This document shows, piece after piece, positions 49,230 through 60,389 of a stretch of 64,000 nucleotides of DNA. The stretch covers positions 682,001 through 746,000 of the forward strand of contig JACGCK010000011.1 of assembly GCA_014925825.1 (NCBI GenBank), in the 5' to 3' direction. The notes under the pieces are model-generated. The model saw only the letters and a program-made list of their open reading frames with translations. It had not been told where the DNA came from and did no database searches. Origin of the DNA: Pholiota molesta (Eukaryota > Basidiomycota > Agaricomycetes > Agaricales > Strophariaceae). Made by a program: the position numbers and the translations under genes. Position 1 is the stretch's first letter. Every line of letters starts with the position of its first letter.

Positions 49230-50612
49230 CTCGAATGCAAGCTGTTGCGAGCAATCATTTTTGAAGCGGTCTTTGGGAGCGGCCCGCCGGCGCGGAGAGT
49301 GGAGAAAGTAACCTTCTTGTACGTTCTTCTAGAGCAGTGTCATAGCCATAGAGGTACAATAACACTCGTCATGATATTGTCAGTGATTGGACACCAAGGC
49401 AACTTTGTGAAGAGAACGATTCGTTTCCTGTCACCATGCCATCTATTTTTCCTCGTTTTTCCGCCCGCAATACTAGAACAAAGCCGAGGGTCATTGACAC
49501 TGGCCACCTGACGCTGATGAATGTGAACATTAGCGCACACTCATTTTGATTGATTACCTTTCCTAGGGAATTCTAGGTTCCGTGACGCCAGTTGAAATTA
49601 GAACAACAGCGTCACAAGGGCTAGGAAAGTGGAAATGTAGACGGATCATAATGGGTTGCCCGTCGCCGGTACTCAGAGAATATATATGAATGGGTTCCCC
49701 GCAGGTTCCCCGTATTACAAGGTGTCATCAAGCCACTGCTGGAAATATCCATGTTATTTTCGACGACCACCAAGATGCGCAAGAGCGGCCTCGAGGCTTT
49801 CGGCGGGCGGAAAATACCTGAATCGGATGCAAAAGTTGTCAATCAGATCATGCATTCATAGAAAAGTCCGACCACACGCTCTTACAAGGCATCGGTCATC
49901 TTCAAGTACAGTTGAGTATATCCGGCGCTTTCGAGCGCTCTCGTTTGGGAAGAGAATTGAAAAGAGGCTATCTTTAGCATTGACTTGCAAGTCCTGGGCC
50001 CTGGAAGGACCTGAAGACTGGCTAATCTATCACATAGACTCTACAGGCCCATGAACTCATGACTGGGATTCAGATCGAGGACCAAGATTTGTCCTCGGTA
50101 CATTCAGACAAAGAAAGCGCCTCGTTTTCAATTTCATTTAGGTTCAGCTTTTGCGGTTTGTTTTGTGCTTGGATGGTACAAAACCCCGGAAGTTTTTGGA
50201 TGGCTACGGATGTGAGAACTGCAGATACATAGTTGGTTTGCAGAATGTGCGATAGGTGTGTATACAAGACTCACGAAGTGACCTAACCAGTGACTTATAA
50301 GCGAAGGCAAAGTCAAAGAAAGTTGTCACAGCACGCTTGGACTCTTGCTAGCGTACAAACAGCCAGCCTGAGAGAGAAATGAGGTTGGGACACGCTGCCA
50401 GCGCCAGCGGTGCGCTCACCGCGTAGCGCATAGCGCGTTTTTGACGCGAGGATGACAAGGCGGAACGAAGACGCGACGAGTTGGAGCATCATTCATGCCA
50501 TAGTGAGTGACGTCATGGCGAGGTTTGCACTTGTTACTTCGTTTTTTGAACAGCTAAACCCATTCCCAAGTCGTTGACTTCCACATCCCGTCCATCGTCG
50601 ACATCGAATCAA
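49230..50612. other. Divergent intergenic region (polygalacturonase A / GH63-like)
   Basis: There is no supported gene. A plus-strand frame at 49656-50054 ends in text loosely reminiscent of mushroom F-box/LRR proteins (LALTCKSWALEG) but has no proper start or partner exons. The stretch near 50398-50470 is rich in GCGC and GCGT and probably belongs to the promoter of the 50613 gene. Confidence 0.45.
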
Positions 50613-53600
50613 ATGGCGAGCGCAGCTCGTAAAGTACAGGAACGGTTATTTGGAAAGTCCGCATCTCCCAACAAGTCGCCCGAACAGCAGCAACCCTTTC
50701 CGACTTCCCAAGAGCGCCTCGATACCCCCACTTTATCCATCAATATCCCAAATACTCAGACAACGCCTACGCAACCGCCTAGGAAGAACGCGGAATCGCC
50801 AGCACAGGATCGCGACGAGCCTGACGCCACGACACCCCCTGTTCAACCATTCCGCGAGCGTCTTATCCAGGAACTAGGGAGCGAATACAAGGGTGCTGAA
50901 AAGTATCGCCTAGAACAAAGTGATAAACGCGAGAAACACTGGAAGAAATGGGGTCCTTATCTGAGTGACAGGCAATGGGTGCGTATTGGATGTCCTCTTT
51001 GAAGGCGGCTTTGGAAACTGAGCAGGCTTGATTCAGGCAACTGTGCGCGAGGATTACTCTGCAGATGGCGATGCCTGGAGTCATTTCCCCCATGCCCATG
51101 CGAGATCCAGGGCCTATAGATGGGGAGAGGACGGTATCGCCGGAATATCTGACAATCATCAACGTCTATGCTTCGGCTTATCTCTATGGAATGGCGAAGA
51201 TCCTATCTTAAAAGAGCGACTCTTTGGAGTTACTGGTCATCAAGGAAACCACGGAGAAGACTGCAAGGAATTGTATTACTATCTAGACTCGACCCCAACA
51301 CACTCATATATGAAGTTCTTGTACAAATACCCTCAACGAAGATACCCATATGAAGACCTTGTCTCTGAAAATCAGCGCCGGGGTCGTGATGTCGCGGAAT
51401 ACGAGATCTTGGATACTGATGTCTTCGATGAAGATCGTTATTGGGATGTTTTTGTTGAAGTTCGTCACTTTTTCTAATCTTGAGGCCAACGCAACTCATT
51501 GCCAATCTAGTATGCAAAAGACGAACAAGACGTCGAAAATCTGTACATCCGAATCACGGCATACAATCGCGGACCAGATCCTGCGACGCTACACATCATT
51601 CCTCAGCTTTGGTTCCCCAACACTTGGTCATGGCCATTGGAGAAGCCTCCTATGCCCACAATGAGCGGATCGGTCAGAGGCGGCGATAACATTAGATGCG
51701 TCACCGTTCGCCATCCAACTTTGGGCAAAACCTACTTGTATTGCCTCCCATCGCCGCCAGCAGTTGGTCCCACAAACGACTTCGAGGTCGATCCAGAGAT
51801 CGATGTCGTGCAACCGGAACTCATGTTTACGGAGAACAACACGAACTTCAGTCGCCTATATGGCGGCACGAATGAAACTCCTTTCGTGAAAGATGCATTC
51901 CACGACCATATCATACCCTCGCATCGTCCTCCCAATTCTGAATCTCAACCAGAAGGCTTCTTCACAACAAGGATCCGCTCGCGGACCGCGTCGCTGTTTG
52001 GCGACGAGAAGCCTGACGTCCCTGAAGAAGGACCGTGTACTCCGTTCCCGAGTGGGGCAACTTTTGTCAACCCAGAACTGAAGGGCACGAAAAGCGGAGC
52101 CCACTACACCTTTACGAATGTCCCAGGGCATGGCGGATGCGCGGTGGTTCGTCTCAAGCTCACGCCTTCCCGTCTGGGGAAAGATGTCAGCGTGGAGGAT
52201 GAACTGGTGTTTGACGATGCTGTGGAAGAGCGTAGGCAAGAGGCGGACGAGTTTTACAGTTCGCTTGTGTTTGGCCCGATTAGTGATGATCTGAGGCAGA
52301 TCATGCGTCAAGCATTCGCGGGGATGCTTTGGACGAAGCAGTATTATCGGTTCATTCAGAAAGAATGGCTTGAGGGCGATCCGGCTCAGCCTCCACCTCC
52401 GCCAAATAGGAAGTTTATTAGGAATCGGGTGCGTACTGGCACTATCACATCAATATTTTCGCTGACGTCTTTGTTCGCCCACAGGAATGGAAACATATGC
52501 ATATCGAGGATATTTTGTCCATGCCCGATAAGTGCGTTGTTCGTCAAGCAATTTTCAGTGCATATACTCACCTCGTTATTTGCTGTATTTGTTTAGATGG
52601 GAATATCCTTTCTTTGCGGCTTGGGACACGGCATTCCATTGTATACCACTTGCCGTGGTTGATCCAGCGTTTGCGAAGAAGCAGCTGGATCTGCTGACTC
52701 GGGAATGGTACATGAAGCCGGACGGCCAGATTCCCGCGTATGAGTGGAACTTCAGTGATGTCAATCCTCCGGTTCATGCTTGGTAAATTTGCTTTTGATA
52801 TATATTGACGCCATGTTAAGTGAGATTTTTCTAGGGCGACATTCCGGATTTTCAAGATCGAACGTAAGCTCCATGGAAGAGAGGATTTACCCTTCCTTGA
52901 GCGCGTATTCCAGAAGCTACTTCTCAATTTCACGTGGTACGATTTTTCCGCCTTTTCGTTGACACTTTCTCAACCTCGCGAAACGTCATTAGGTGGGTCA
53001 ACAGGAAGGATCAAGGCGGTCACAATGTCTTTGAAGGAGGATTTTTAGGTTTGGATAACATTGGCGCGTTCAATCGGTCTGAGCCACTCCCGACTGGCGG
53101 TACATTGCGTCAGGCCGATGGAACGGCCTGGATGGCCTTCTATTGCCTCAACATGTACGTTTTTTTCTCCGTCAATGGGCGTACCTTCTGCTGTTCTAAA
53201 TATTCATTTTCACATGGTAGGCTGAGTATAGCTTTGGAGCTGGCGAAGCATAATCCCGTGTACGAAGATATTGCGTCCAAATTCTTCGAAGTATGTTCAT
53301 TTTTATAACATGCTGCGCAATGATTGCCAGTGGGAAGCAAAGAACCTTACGAACTGATGCTCGTCATCTTTTTCTACTTATAGCATTTCATCTTCATAGC
53401 GGACGCAATGACCTATCAAGAAGGCGAGCAAGAACAGTCATTATGGAACGAGCAGGACGGGATGTATTATGACGCCATTCAATTCGGCCCTGGCCATTCT
53501 ATCCAACTTCCGGTTCGCAGCTTGGTCGGGTTGATACCACTCTATGGCACGCTTGTATTGGAGCCGGCAGTGTTGAATCGGTTCCCAGGATTCAAGAAGA

Positions 53601-54875
53601 GGATGGAATGGTTCATTGACAATCGTCCGGGCCTTTCCGGTAGGAATATGGCTAACATGAAAAGTATTTGTCTGTTCCTATGGATCGGCAGAAAATGTTA
53701 TTAATTTTGATTTTATTTCAGCTGGCGGTAAGGAGCAAAGAAGGTTGTTGGCGCTAGCTAGCAAGGAAAGACTTGTCAAGATATTGGAGAAGATGTTGGA
53801 CGAGAACGAATTCCTGAGTGAACACGGTGTTCGATCGTAAGTCTTCACTTTGCTCGCGTGCGTTCTACGATTGACTTCGTTTTACCTTGACAGGCTGTCG
53901 AAGCTTCACGAACAGCATCCGTGGGGTATGGATGTCCATGGTCAACGATATGAGGTCGGTTATTGGCCTGGAGACTCAAAATCCGGAATGTTTGGTGGGA
54001 ATTCGAATTGGAGGGGTCCTATATGTGAGTAATGTCGGATTTATGCGAATCCAACCATCACGTTGGGTCATTCTTAATGCTTAATTTCTCCCAGGGCTCG
54101 CGACCAATTTCTTGCTTATCGAGAGCTTGCAGAGGTTTTATCAATACTATGGTGATGACCTTCAAGTGCGTTCTTCATAAAATGGATTTGGAGAGTTCTT
54201 GAGTTCTGGACTATATTCTATCTTTAGGTTGAATGTCCCACGGGGAGTGGGGACTACATGAATCTGGTCTCTGTCGCGGAGGAAATTCAGCATCGTATCA
54301 TCCATATCTTCGGTCGTGATATGGAAGGTCGAAGAGCCACCAACGGAGGGAATAATAAGCTTGATTATGATCCCCATTTCCGTGACTATGTATGGTTCTA
54401 CGAAGTGAGCTTTTTTGTTTGTATTAGTCTTTTAAGGATGCGGCTGCTGATCGATATGTGTAGTTTTTCCATGCAGATAATGGACGAGGACTTGGCGCGT
54501 CTCACCAGACTGGCTGGTCTGGTCTTGTGGCATACCATATCCTCCAGACTGGTGTCACCTGTCGTTTGCCTAAAACTCCGAGAAGTGAGTTCTTTGTTGT
54601 TGTGAATAAGTATCTATGACCGAAACTCATGATGTGTTTTGCGCTTTTTAAAAAAATTTCAGCTCCAAGGAGTGTCTTGCGTCACTACTTCGATGTAAGG
54701 CATTGCATAGCTTGCTTTTATATTTGTGTTGACCTCATTATCTGCTTAGGACACGATCGATTCTCGATCTGAAGTTGGCGACGATGCCAAGTCTGTAAGC
54801 GCCTTCAGTACTGCCAGTGGCTTCGAAAACTGGGAGACGAACACTCTTGGAGACATCTCACCTGACGCTTTATGA
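50613..54875 (+). CDS. GH63-like glycoside hydrolase (YMR196W type)
   Basis: This is a large (about 1050-residue), many-intron protein of the group that includes yeast YMR196W, assigned to the GH63/six-hairpin glycosidase superfamily. The start at 50613 is [18 protein letters not shown]; an upstream TTG-initiated extension is not needed. A ~100-residue Ser/Pro-rich head precedes the conserved part: [64 protein letters not shown]. The catalytic (alpha/alpha)6-type half shows [104 protein letters not shown] and [20 protein letters not shown]. The stop is 54873-54875. There is no signal peptide, so it is probably cytosolic. The substrate is not established for this branch. Confidence 0.9.
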
Positions 54876-55236
54876 TCTCGTCCTTTCCTTTCTTCCAAGT
54901 CTTTCGGAACTCTTATAGACCTGTTTTCATTCATTTGTCTGCCTTTTGGTCGCGTTGTTGGTTGGAAAAAATGGACAATTTTCAGCAGTCAATGTAGCCG
55001 TAAAATCTCGCATGTATAGCAATCACTTAGAAACTAGAATTGAGCTGTACTTATACTTTTTCTGTACCGCTTCGAGGTTGCGAAGTTCTACCTCTGGGCG
55101 TGGGATAATTTTATGCAAGCCCAAAGCCTCGCAAAGCCGCCGTCCTGTCCCGTCACGGTCTTGGTCCCGTCCGTCCTGTCCCGTCCGTCGTTTTTGCACT
55201 CTCAGTCTAGGTATTGCTCATAAGATGGCTTAATCA
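54876..55236. other. Intergenic region
   Basis: This is the 3' flank of the GH63-like gene. A direct repeat of CCGTCCTGTCCCGTC-type text lies near 55140-55190. No gene is seen. Confidence 0.5.
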
Positions 55237-55935
55237 ATGCAAATATTATCGCTTTCTGGATTTCTTTGCTGTTACCCCCGACCTTCTTTGCTTGGGCTGT
55301 TGTCAATTAAGGTCGCACTCGGCAAAGATACAAACAATTCTCCCAGTACCGACTATTCGCTTTCTTCGTGCTCTTTCGCCCCCGCTCAGGAGGATCGACG
55401 CATCCACTGCCCTCCTCTTGTCTCTTTTCCTCCACCTACGGACAATGAAGAAATGGACCCAATAGAGTCAGCATACATGCGTTAAATTGACAACCTCTGC
55501 CTTGCAACGACCCGGCTTGGTGCAGATGAAGCCCCTGCTCAAGTCGTCGTCAAGCTTGTGAAGCGATGCAACAAGGACGCACACGAACGTCTCGCGAAGG
55601 AGAACCTCGCGCCCAAGCTCTTCTTATGTGAACGTGTCATTGGGAACTTGATCGTCGTGGTCATGGAACGCGTTCCAGGACAACCCCTGCATATGGCGCA
55701 TTATTCGCCGCTCGGGCTCGAAGCACAGCGTAAGGTCTTCGATGGTCTCAGGCAGGCAATCAAGGCACTTGAACGTGATGGGCTTGTTCACGGCGACCTG
55801 AGAGCCCCGAATATTGTGGTGTCACCCAAGTCGGGGCAGGTAAAAGTCATTGACTTTGACTGGGCTGCGAAGCAGGACGAAGGGTTCTACCCGGACACGA
55901 TCAACACGGATTCGGATGTGCTGCGTGAACAATGA
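55237..55935 (+). pseudogene. Kinase-like protein with in-frame stop
   Basis: The open frame from 55237 ends at TAA 55483-55485 (PIESAYMR-stop). The same frame then continues open as IDNLCLATTRLGADEAP, VVVKLVKRCNKDAHERLA, LCERVIGNLIVVVMERVPG, GLVHGDLRAPNIVV and VKVIDFDWAAKQDEG, ending at 55935. HGDLRAPN and IDFDW are the catalytic-loop and DFG-like motifs of the atypical kinase-like proteins common in mushrooms. The text on both sides of the stop fits one domain, so a nonsense change is the simplest reading. A shorter protein starting at 55558 would lack the start of the N-lobe. The 5' exon structure is unclear. Confidence 0.65.
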
Positions 55936-56663
55936 CATATTGACGTTGGGCCTCAAAGTTCTGGGACCTAGATTCTTGTGTGACATACATAGCGGAGATT
56001 TTCTCTTTACATGATATGGGAATGCCGAGGATCTCTGGTGCTAAATCCCTATGTCGACGTCAAGGGAAGTCGATACAATCTAGCCGCGCGGACCGTTGTA
56101 TGCATGCCTGATGATCAGTACTTCAACTGCACCCATCATGCATGCCCTCCCTCGCAGCCATGTCTGGACAAAATTGCCCATACAAAAATAACTGGCCACT
56201 GCTCTCGGTCATTATTTCGCAGAGAAGCATGCCGGATTGGTGAATGCATCCTGGCGACTCGTGGCAAGTGCCTTCAATACATATTTTATCTTTTTATCCT
56301 CCGCGATGCTTTTTTCACTTGGCTTTTCATATACTTCGACCAAAGTGGCCGTCATGCTCATGAGCTACAAAACGAGGGGTCTACTGAATCAATGACCATA
56401 ACAGCTAGGTTTCTTGATTCTTATTCTTCCCATTTCCATTGAAAGGTCACCGCTCCCTGCCACGCTGGCGATGATGGAGTGCTACAGCTACATAGTTGGA
56501 GTGCTTCTGGTTCAATGAGATTATCTTTAGATTGATTGCTATTTTCAACGGATGTAAGATCCGTCAGGGGAATCCAGCGCAGTCGATTTCTCTGACCGAT
56601 TTTTTTAATGAAGCACACTGGTATAATATGAAGAAGGTAAGTAAATGAAATTCATTCCATAAA
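55936..56663. other. Intergenic, 5' flank of polygalacturonase C
   Basis: A plus-strand frame of 143 codons (56011-56442) has several Cys residues but no family resemblance. A TATAATA element lies at 56622-56628, 36-42 nt before the ATG of copy C. Confidence 0.45.
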
Positions 56664-58789
56664 ATGATCTCATTACTAACTTCTGCGTTACTGCTCTCAA
56701 GTGCTGCCACGCTTGCCAATGCAGCATGCTCCGCTACCATCAGCTCGTTGGCTGATTAGTCCTTCATGATAGGCACCACACCCGCTTGCCTGATTTTCAT
56801 GTTAATATAGATGTTGCGGGCGCTGTGGCATGTACCACTATTACTCTGAATGGCTTTACGGTTCCAGCGGGCGAGGGTCTGACTTTGAAGCTCGCATCTG
56901 GCACAAAAGTCACTATGGGTAAGTCTACTGGTTCAGCCTTCATATGTAACTAATCATTCAATAACTTGAATTACAGCTGGCGGCATCATCTTCGCAAACA
57001 AGACTTGGGCCGGTCCACTCTTCAGCCTTAGGTCAGAATTTAGTAGATCAGTGATCAATGCAGTTGACTCACGATACAAATATCCAAAACGCCAGCGGAT
57101 CGTCTATCACCTGTAAGCATACACCTCATTGGGAAAGAGGCTGCCCCATCTTAGCGTATCTAAATAGTCAATGGGAATGGACACAAATTTGACGGAGGAG
57201 GTCCATTTTACTGGGTGAGCTGATCGGAAAATGGTCCATATGTAAATTTATCAAACCCCAATCGCCTCAACAGGACGGCCAAGGGATTAATGGAGGCATA
57301 CAGAAGCCAGACCCGATGATGAAGTAAGTCTGACCATGTCAAATTATCCTGAACGGATATTAATTGCTTTCAGCATCGGCGCCTCTGGTACGATCGAGGT
57401 ATGATTATTTTTCAATTTATTTTTTCGGCTCTCCTTATGCTGGCAATACCTTTAGAATGTCAAAGTAGTCAATTCACCTGGGCGTGTATTTGCTATTTCC
57501 AATCCCGCTGCTATTACCCTGACTGGCCTGACCGTTGATAACTGTGAGTGATTCCCTTCTGTTATACAGCATGAGCCTTTCTCAAGTTACACCTTCCCTG
57601 ACAGCACAAGGAGATCAACCCAACTCGCAGAGTGGGGGTAAACCAGCAGGCGCCAATACGGATGGATTTGATGTGGCCGGCAACAATGTGATAATCGAGA
57701 AAAGGTGCGCGATCCCTCTTCAAAGCTTCAAATGTGAACTCGGTATGATTCTCATGTATCTCTACCTAGCACTGTACATAACCAGGTACGCAGTGCGCCC
57801 TTCAAAGTTTTTAAAACATCAGACTCATTTACGGCAATTGGAAGGATGACTGTCTTGCCATCAACAAGGGTACGAATATCGTATTCAGTGGTAACTCGTG
57901 CACCGGTGGCCATGGGATCTCAGTGGTTGGTCTATTTTTCCCTTTCCTTTCCTTGTATGTAGGAGTTTGGGATGATCATCTTTGCAGGGATCAATTAGCT
58001 CTGATGTCACCGTCTCTGGTGTAGTTATCACAGGAAACACGATCACTAACAAGTCAGTACCTTCAGCAATCTTACCATTATGGAAAACTGACTAGTCCTT
58101 TAATGTCGGTCAACAGCGTCCAAGCACTTCGAATCAAAACGAAGGCTACTGCTACTGGTAGCACGGTCTCTAATATTACTTTCTCTGTAAGTCATCGTTA
58201 ATCCTGTCAGCCTTGGATCTGTCTCAGGCTGACGGATGCAGGGGAATACTGCGACTGGGATCACTCAATTTGGGGTCATCATTGACCAGGTACCTGACTT
58301 TTCTCAATGCGTGCAGGCAGAAGTAGACTGATTATTGCATTTCAGAGCTACCCTTCGACACTGGGCACTCCTGGAACGGGGGTCGTCCTTTCAGTGCGTA
58401 TCCGCTTGGCAAGAATTAAATTTAGCACGGCACACGTTCGCTGATGTGTATTTTTAGGGTGTGAATTTTGGCTCACCAGCGACGTCCATCAGTGTTGGGA
58501 GCAGCGCTAAAAGAGTCGCTGTGAACTGTGGCGAAGGATCGTGTACGGGTCAGTATGATACACATACGAGTTCATGCCTCGCAATGTCAATGGGACTGAC
58601 TGGCCGAACTTTTCATGGCAGGCTCGTGGAATTGGGCTAACTTGAAGGTCACTGGAGGTGTCGCTGGTGAGCGTTCCTCTGTAGTCCGACGTGTGGGCTG
58701 TGGTGCCTTGTGTTCTTGGATACTAACCATTCTTGATTAACGCAGGTGCTATCACCAATTTCGCCGGTATCACGGGTTTCAGCCAGTGA
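56664..58789 (+). CDS. Endopolygalacturonase (GH28) copy C, probably decaying
   Basis: The start at 56664 gives a signal peptide ending [15 protein letters not shown], nearly the same as copy A. The first intron (56755-56810) is in the homologous place but begins AT instead of GT, so translation would stop at once unless an AT-AG intron is spliced. Later exons are open: [31 protein letters not shown], a 17-nt exon (57096-57112), [72 protein letters not shown] and [15 protein letters not shown], ending GITGFSQ at 58787-58789. The intron before NTDGFD is cleanly missing and the preceding His of GHNTD is Ala. The usual NQDDC is GNWKDDC, two residues longer. These changes suggest relaxed selection. 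Confidence 0.75.
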
Positions 58790-60389
58790 TTAAAAAGTTA
58801 AAGTTTATGGATGCGTGGTAGGCGTCCGTAATTGAACGGGTTTTCGGAGGTCCTGAGAGTGGTACAGTCAGAGAACGAGTTGTTCATTTTGAATGAAATA
58901 CCAAATGATCATGAGATAGGTTTTCTATTGATACCAAAAGCATACAATGACTAGTAAGCCCAGTCAACTCCTGTCTTTGCTGCTCCTTGAATCTCGGTAG
59001 CAGCCATCGAGCAACGGCTGCGGAGACGCCCTGTCATTGGGCGCAGTCTATCAGTAAGCATACACCGTAACACGACGGTCGTTACGTTCAATTGGGATTA
59101 CATAGAAGGTATTTTGACAGTCCAATTAGCAAGTCTGTGGCTGTTCGTTGCGCGCGCTCTATTTTGAGTTCCTTATAAATGTTCTTGGATGCCGTAAAGC
59201 TTGCTGAAAGAGATAATGCACATACACGTATATACTTATCGTTAGGCGGGTGCACTGCGCTGTTCAAAACAAAATCACTGAATGGGCAAATTCAAAGATA
59301 GACAACCAATATTTTATGCCATTTTTGACGTCAATCGGATTTATCTGAATCACGTAGCGTGAAGGGTCGTGTTATCTACTCACTTTCTAAACCGTCGGAA
59401 GAGGTTCAGCGTGGATTCTTTTTACCCTCTTGGAAGCCCTCGAGGGAAGTACGGTGCCGAGGATGAGGATCTTTTATTCTTAGGCCATGTTGCCACGACT
59501 TTTGAGCGTGGCCTGTCTATCTTGCGGCATGGCCAGCGAATGAAGTCATAATTTCCCGCGTGTTCGTGAGTTGAGCGTTTTCTCAATCTTCAGCGCAGAA
59601 GTGAGCACTGCTTGCAACATGTTTGGAAGGCTATCTGACGTGTCGGGGCTTTTTCTATTCCGTTTTCATTTTGAGGCTCTGCGGTGGGCAACGGGTGTTG
59701 TGGACGAGCGGACGCATTCAAACGAGGACATTCGGTTGTATGTGATAAATCACGAGTAGCACTGGTTGGGGATGCGATTGGTTTGATGGTGCTTTGGAAG
59801 GGCCTTTTGACTGATAGTTAACATCAGCCACTGAATGTACTTTCGGTGATGAAGTCGAGAATTTTCACAGACAAAATCATGCGGGTCTGCGATAAGCAGT
59901 TTGATATGGTTGCGAAGCCCCGCATGGACGGGGAGAACGCTGGATTGAGCAGAAATTACGCGGTGCCAGCGTTCTTGGGAAGAGCTAGTAGACAGATGGC
60001 GATAGGTGTTATTGTTGTGGGTGGTCAACTGATGGGCCATGGAAGAGTGGTGGCAGTAGGCCCGACTGAGGCGCGGCAAGGCGGCGGGCCGAAAGAGGAA
60101 GTCGATCTGAACGACGGCCGCAGCTCTTTTTCATCCGCCCATGATCTCTGCTGCCCTCCGCCGTCGATGAGGAGCACAGCGCGCACAGACTATCACTAGG
60201 TGAGTCCCGAGCGTTTCAGCTGTGCGCAAGCGGGCCATCACGACAGCCGTAAGCACGGTCGCATCAGCCCGGCGTAGTTCGTCGCTCCATCATCTTGCGC
60301 TGGCACCAGTGCTTGTACTCGTCTTCGAGGCTGACCATCATCCTCTGCTATAGATTATACACATTCTAATTATCTACGGACCGGCCACG
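58790..60389. other. Intergenic region, 1.6 kb
   Basis: There is no supported gene. The frames at 59369-59759 and 59846-60199 have no family features. The last ~250 nt, with CCATCA and TATAG-like text, presumably hold the RhoGAP promoter and leader. Confidence 0.5.

Noticed and set aside
49656..50054. Possible F-box/LRR fragment
   Set aside because: Only a weak resemblance (LALTCKSWAL) with no start, partner exons or repeated motif.
50574..50612. Earlier TTG-initiated start of the GH63-like gene
   Set aside because: The ATG at 50613 fits normal fungal initiation, and the extra Ser/Thr residues have no support.
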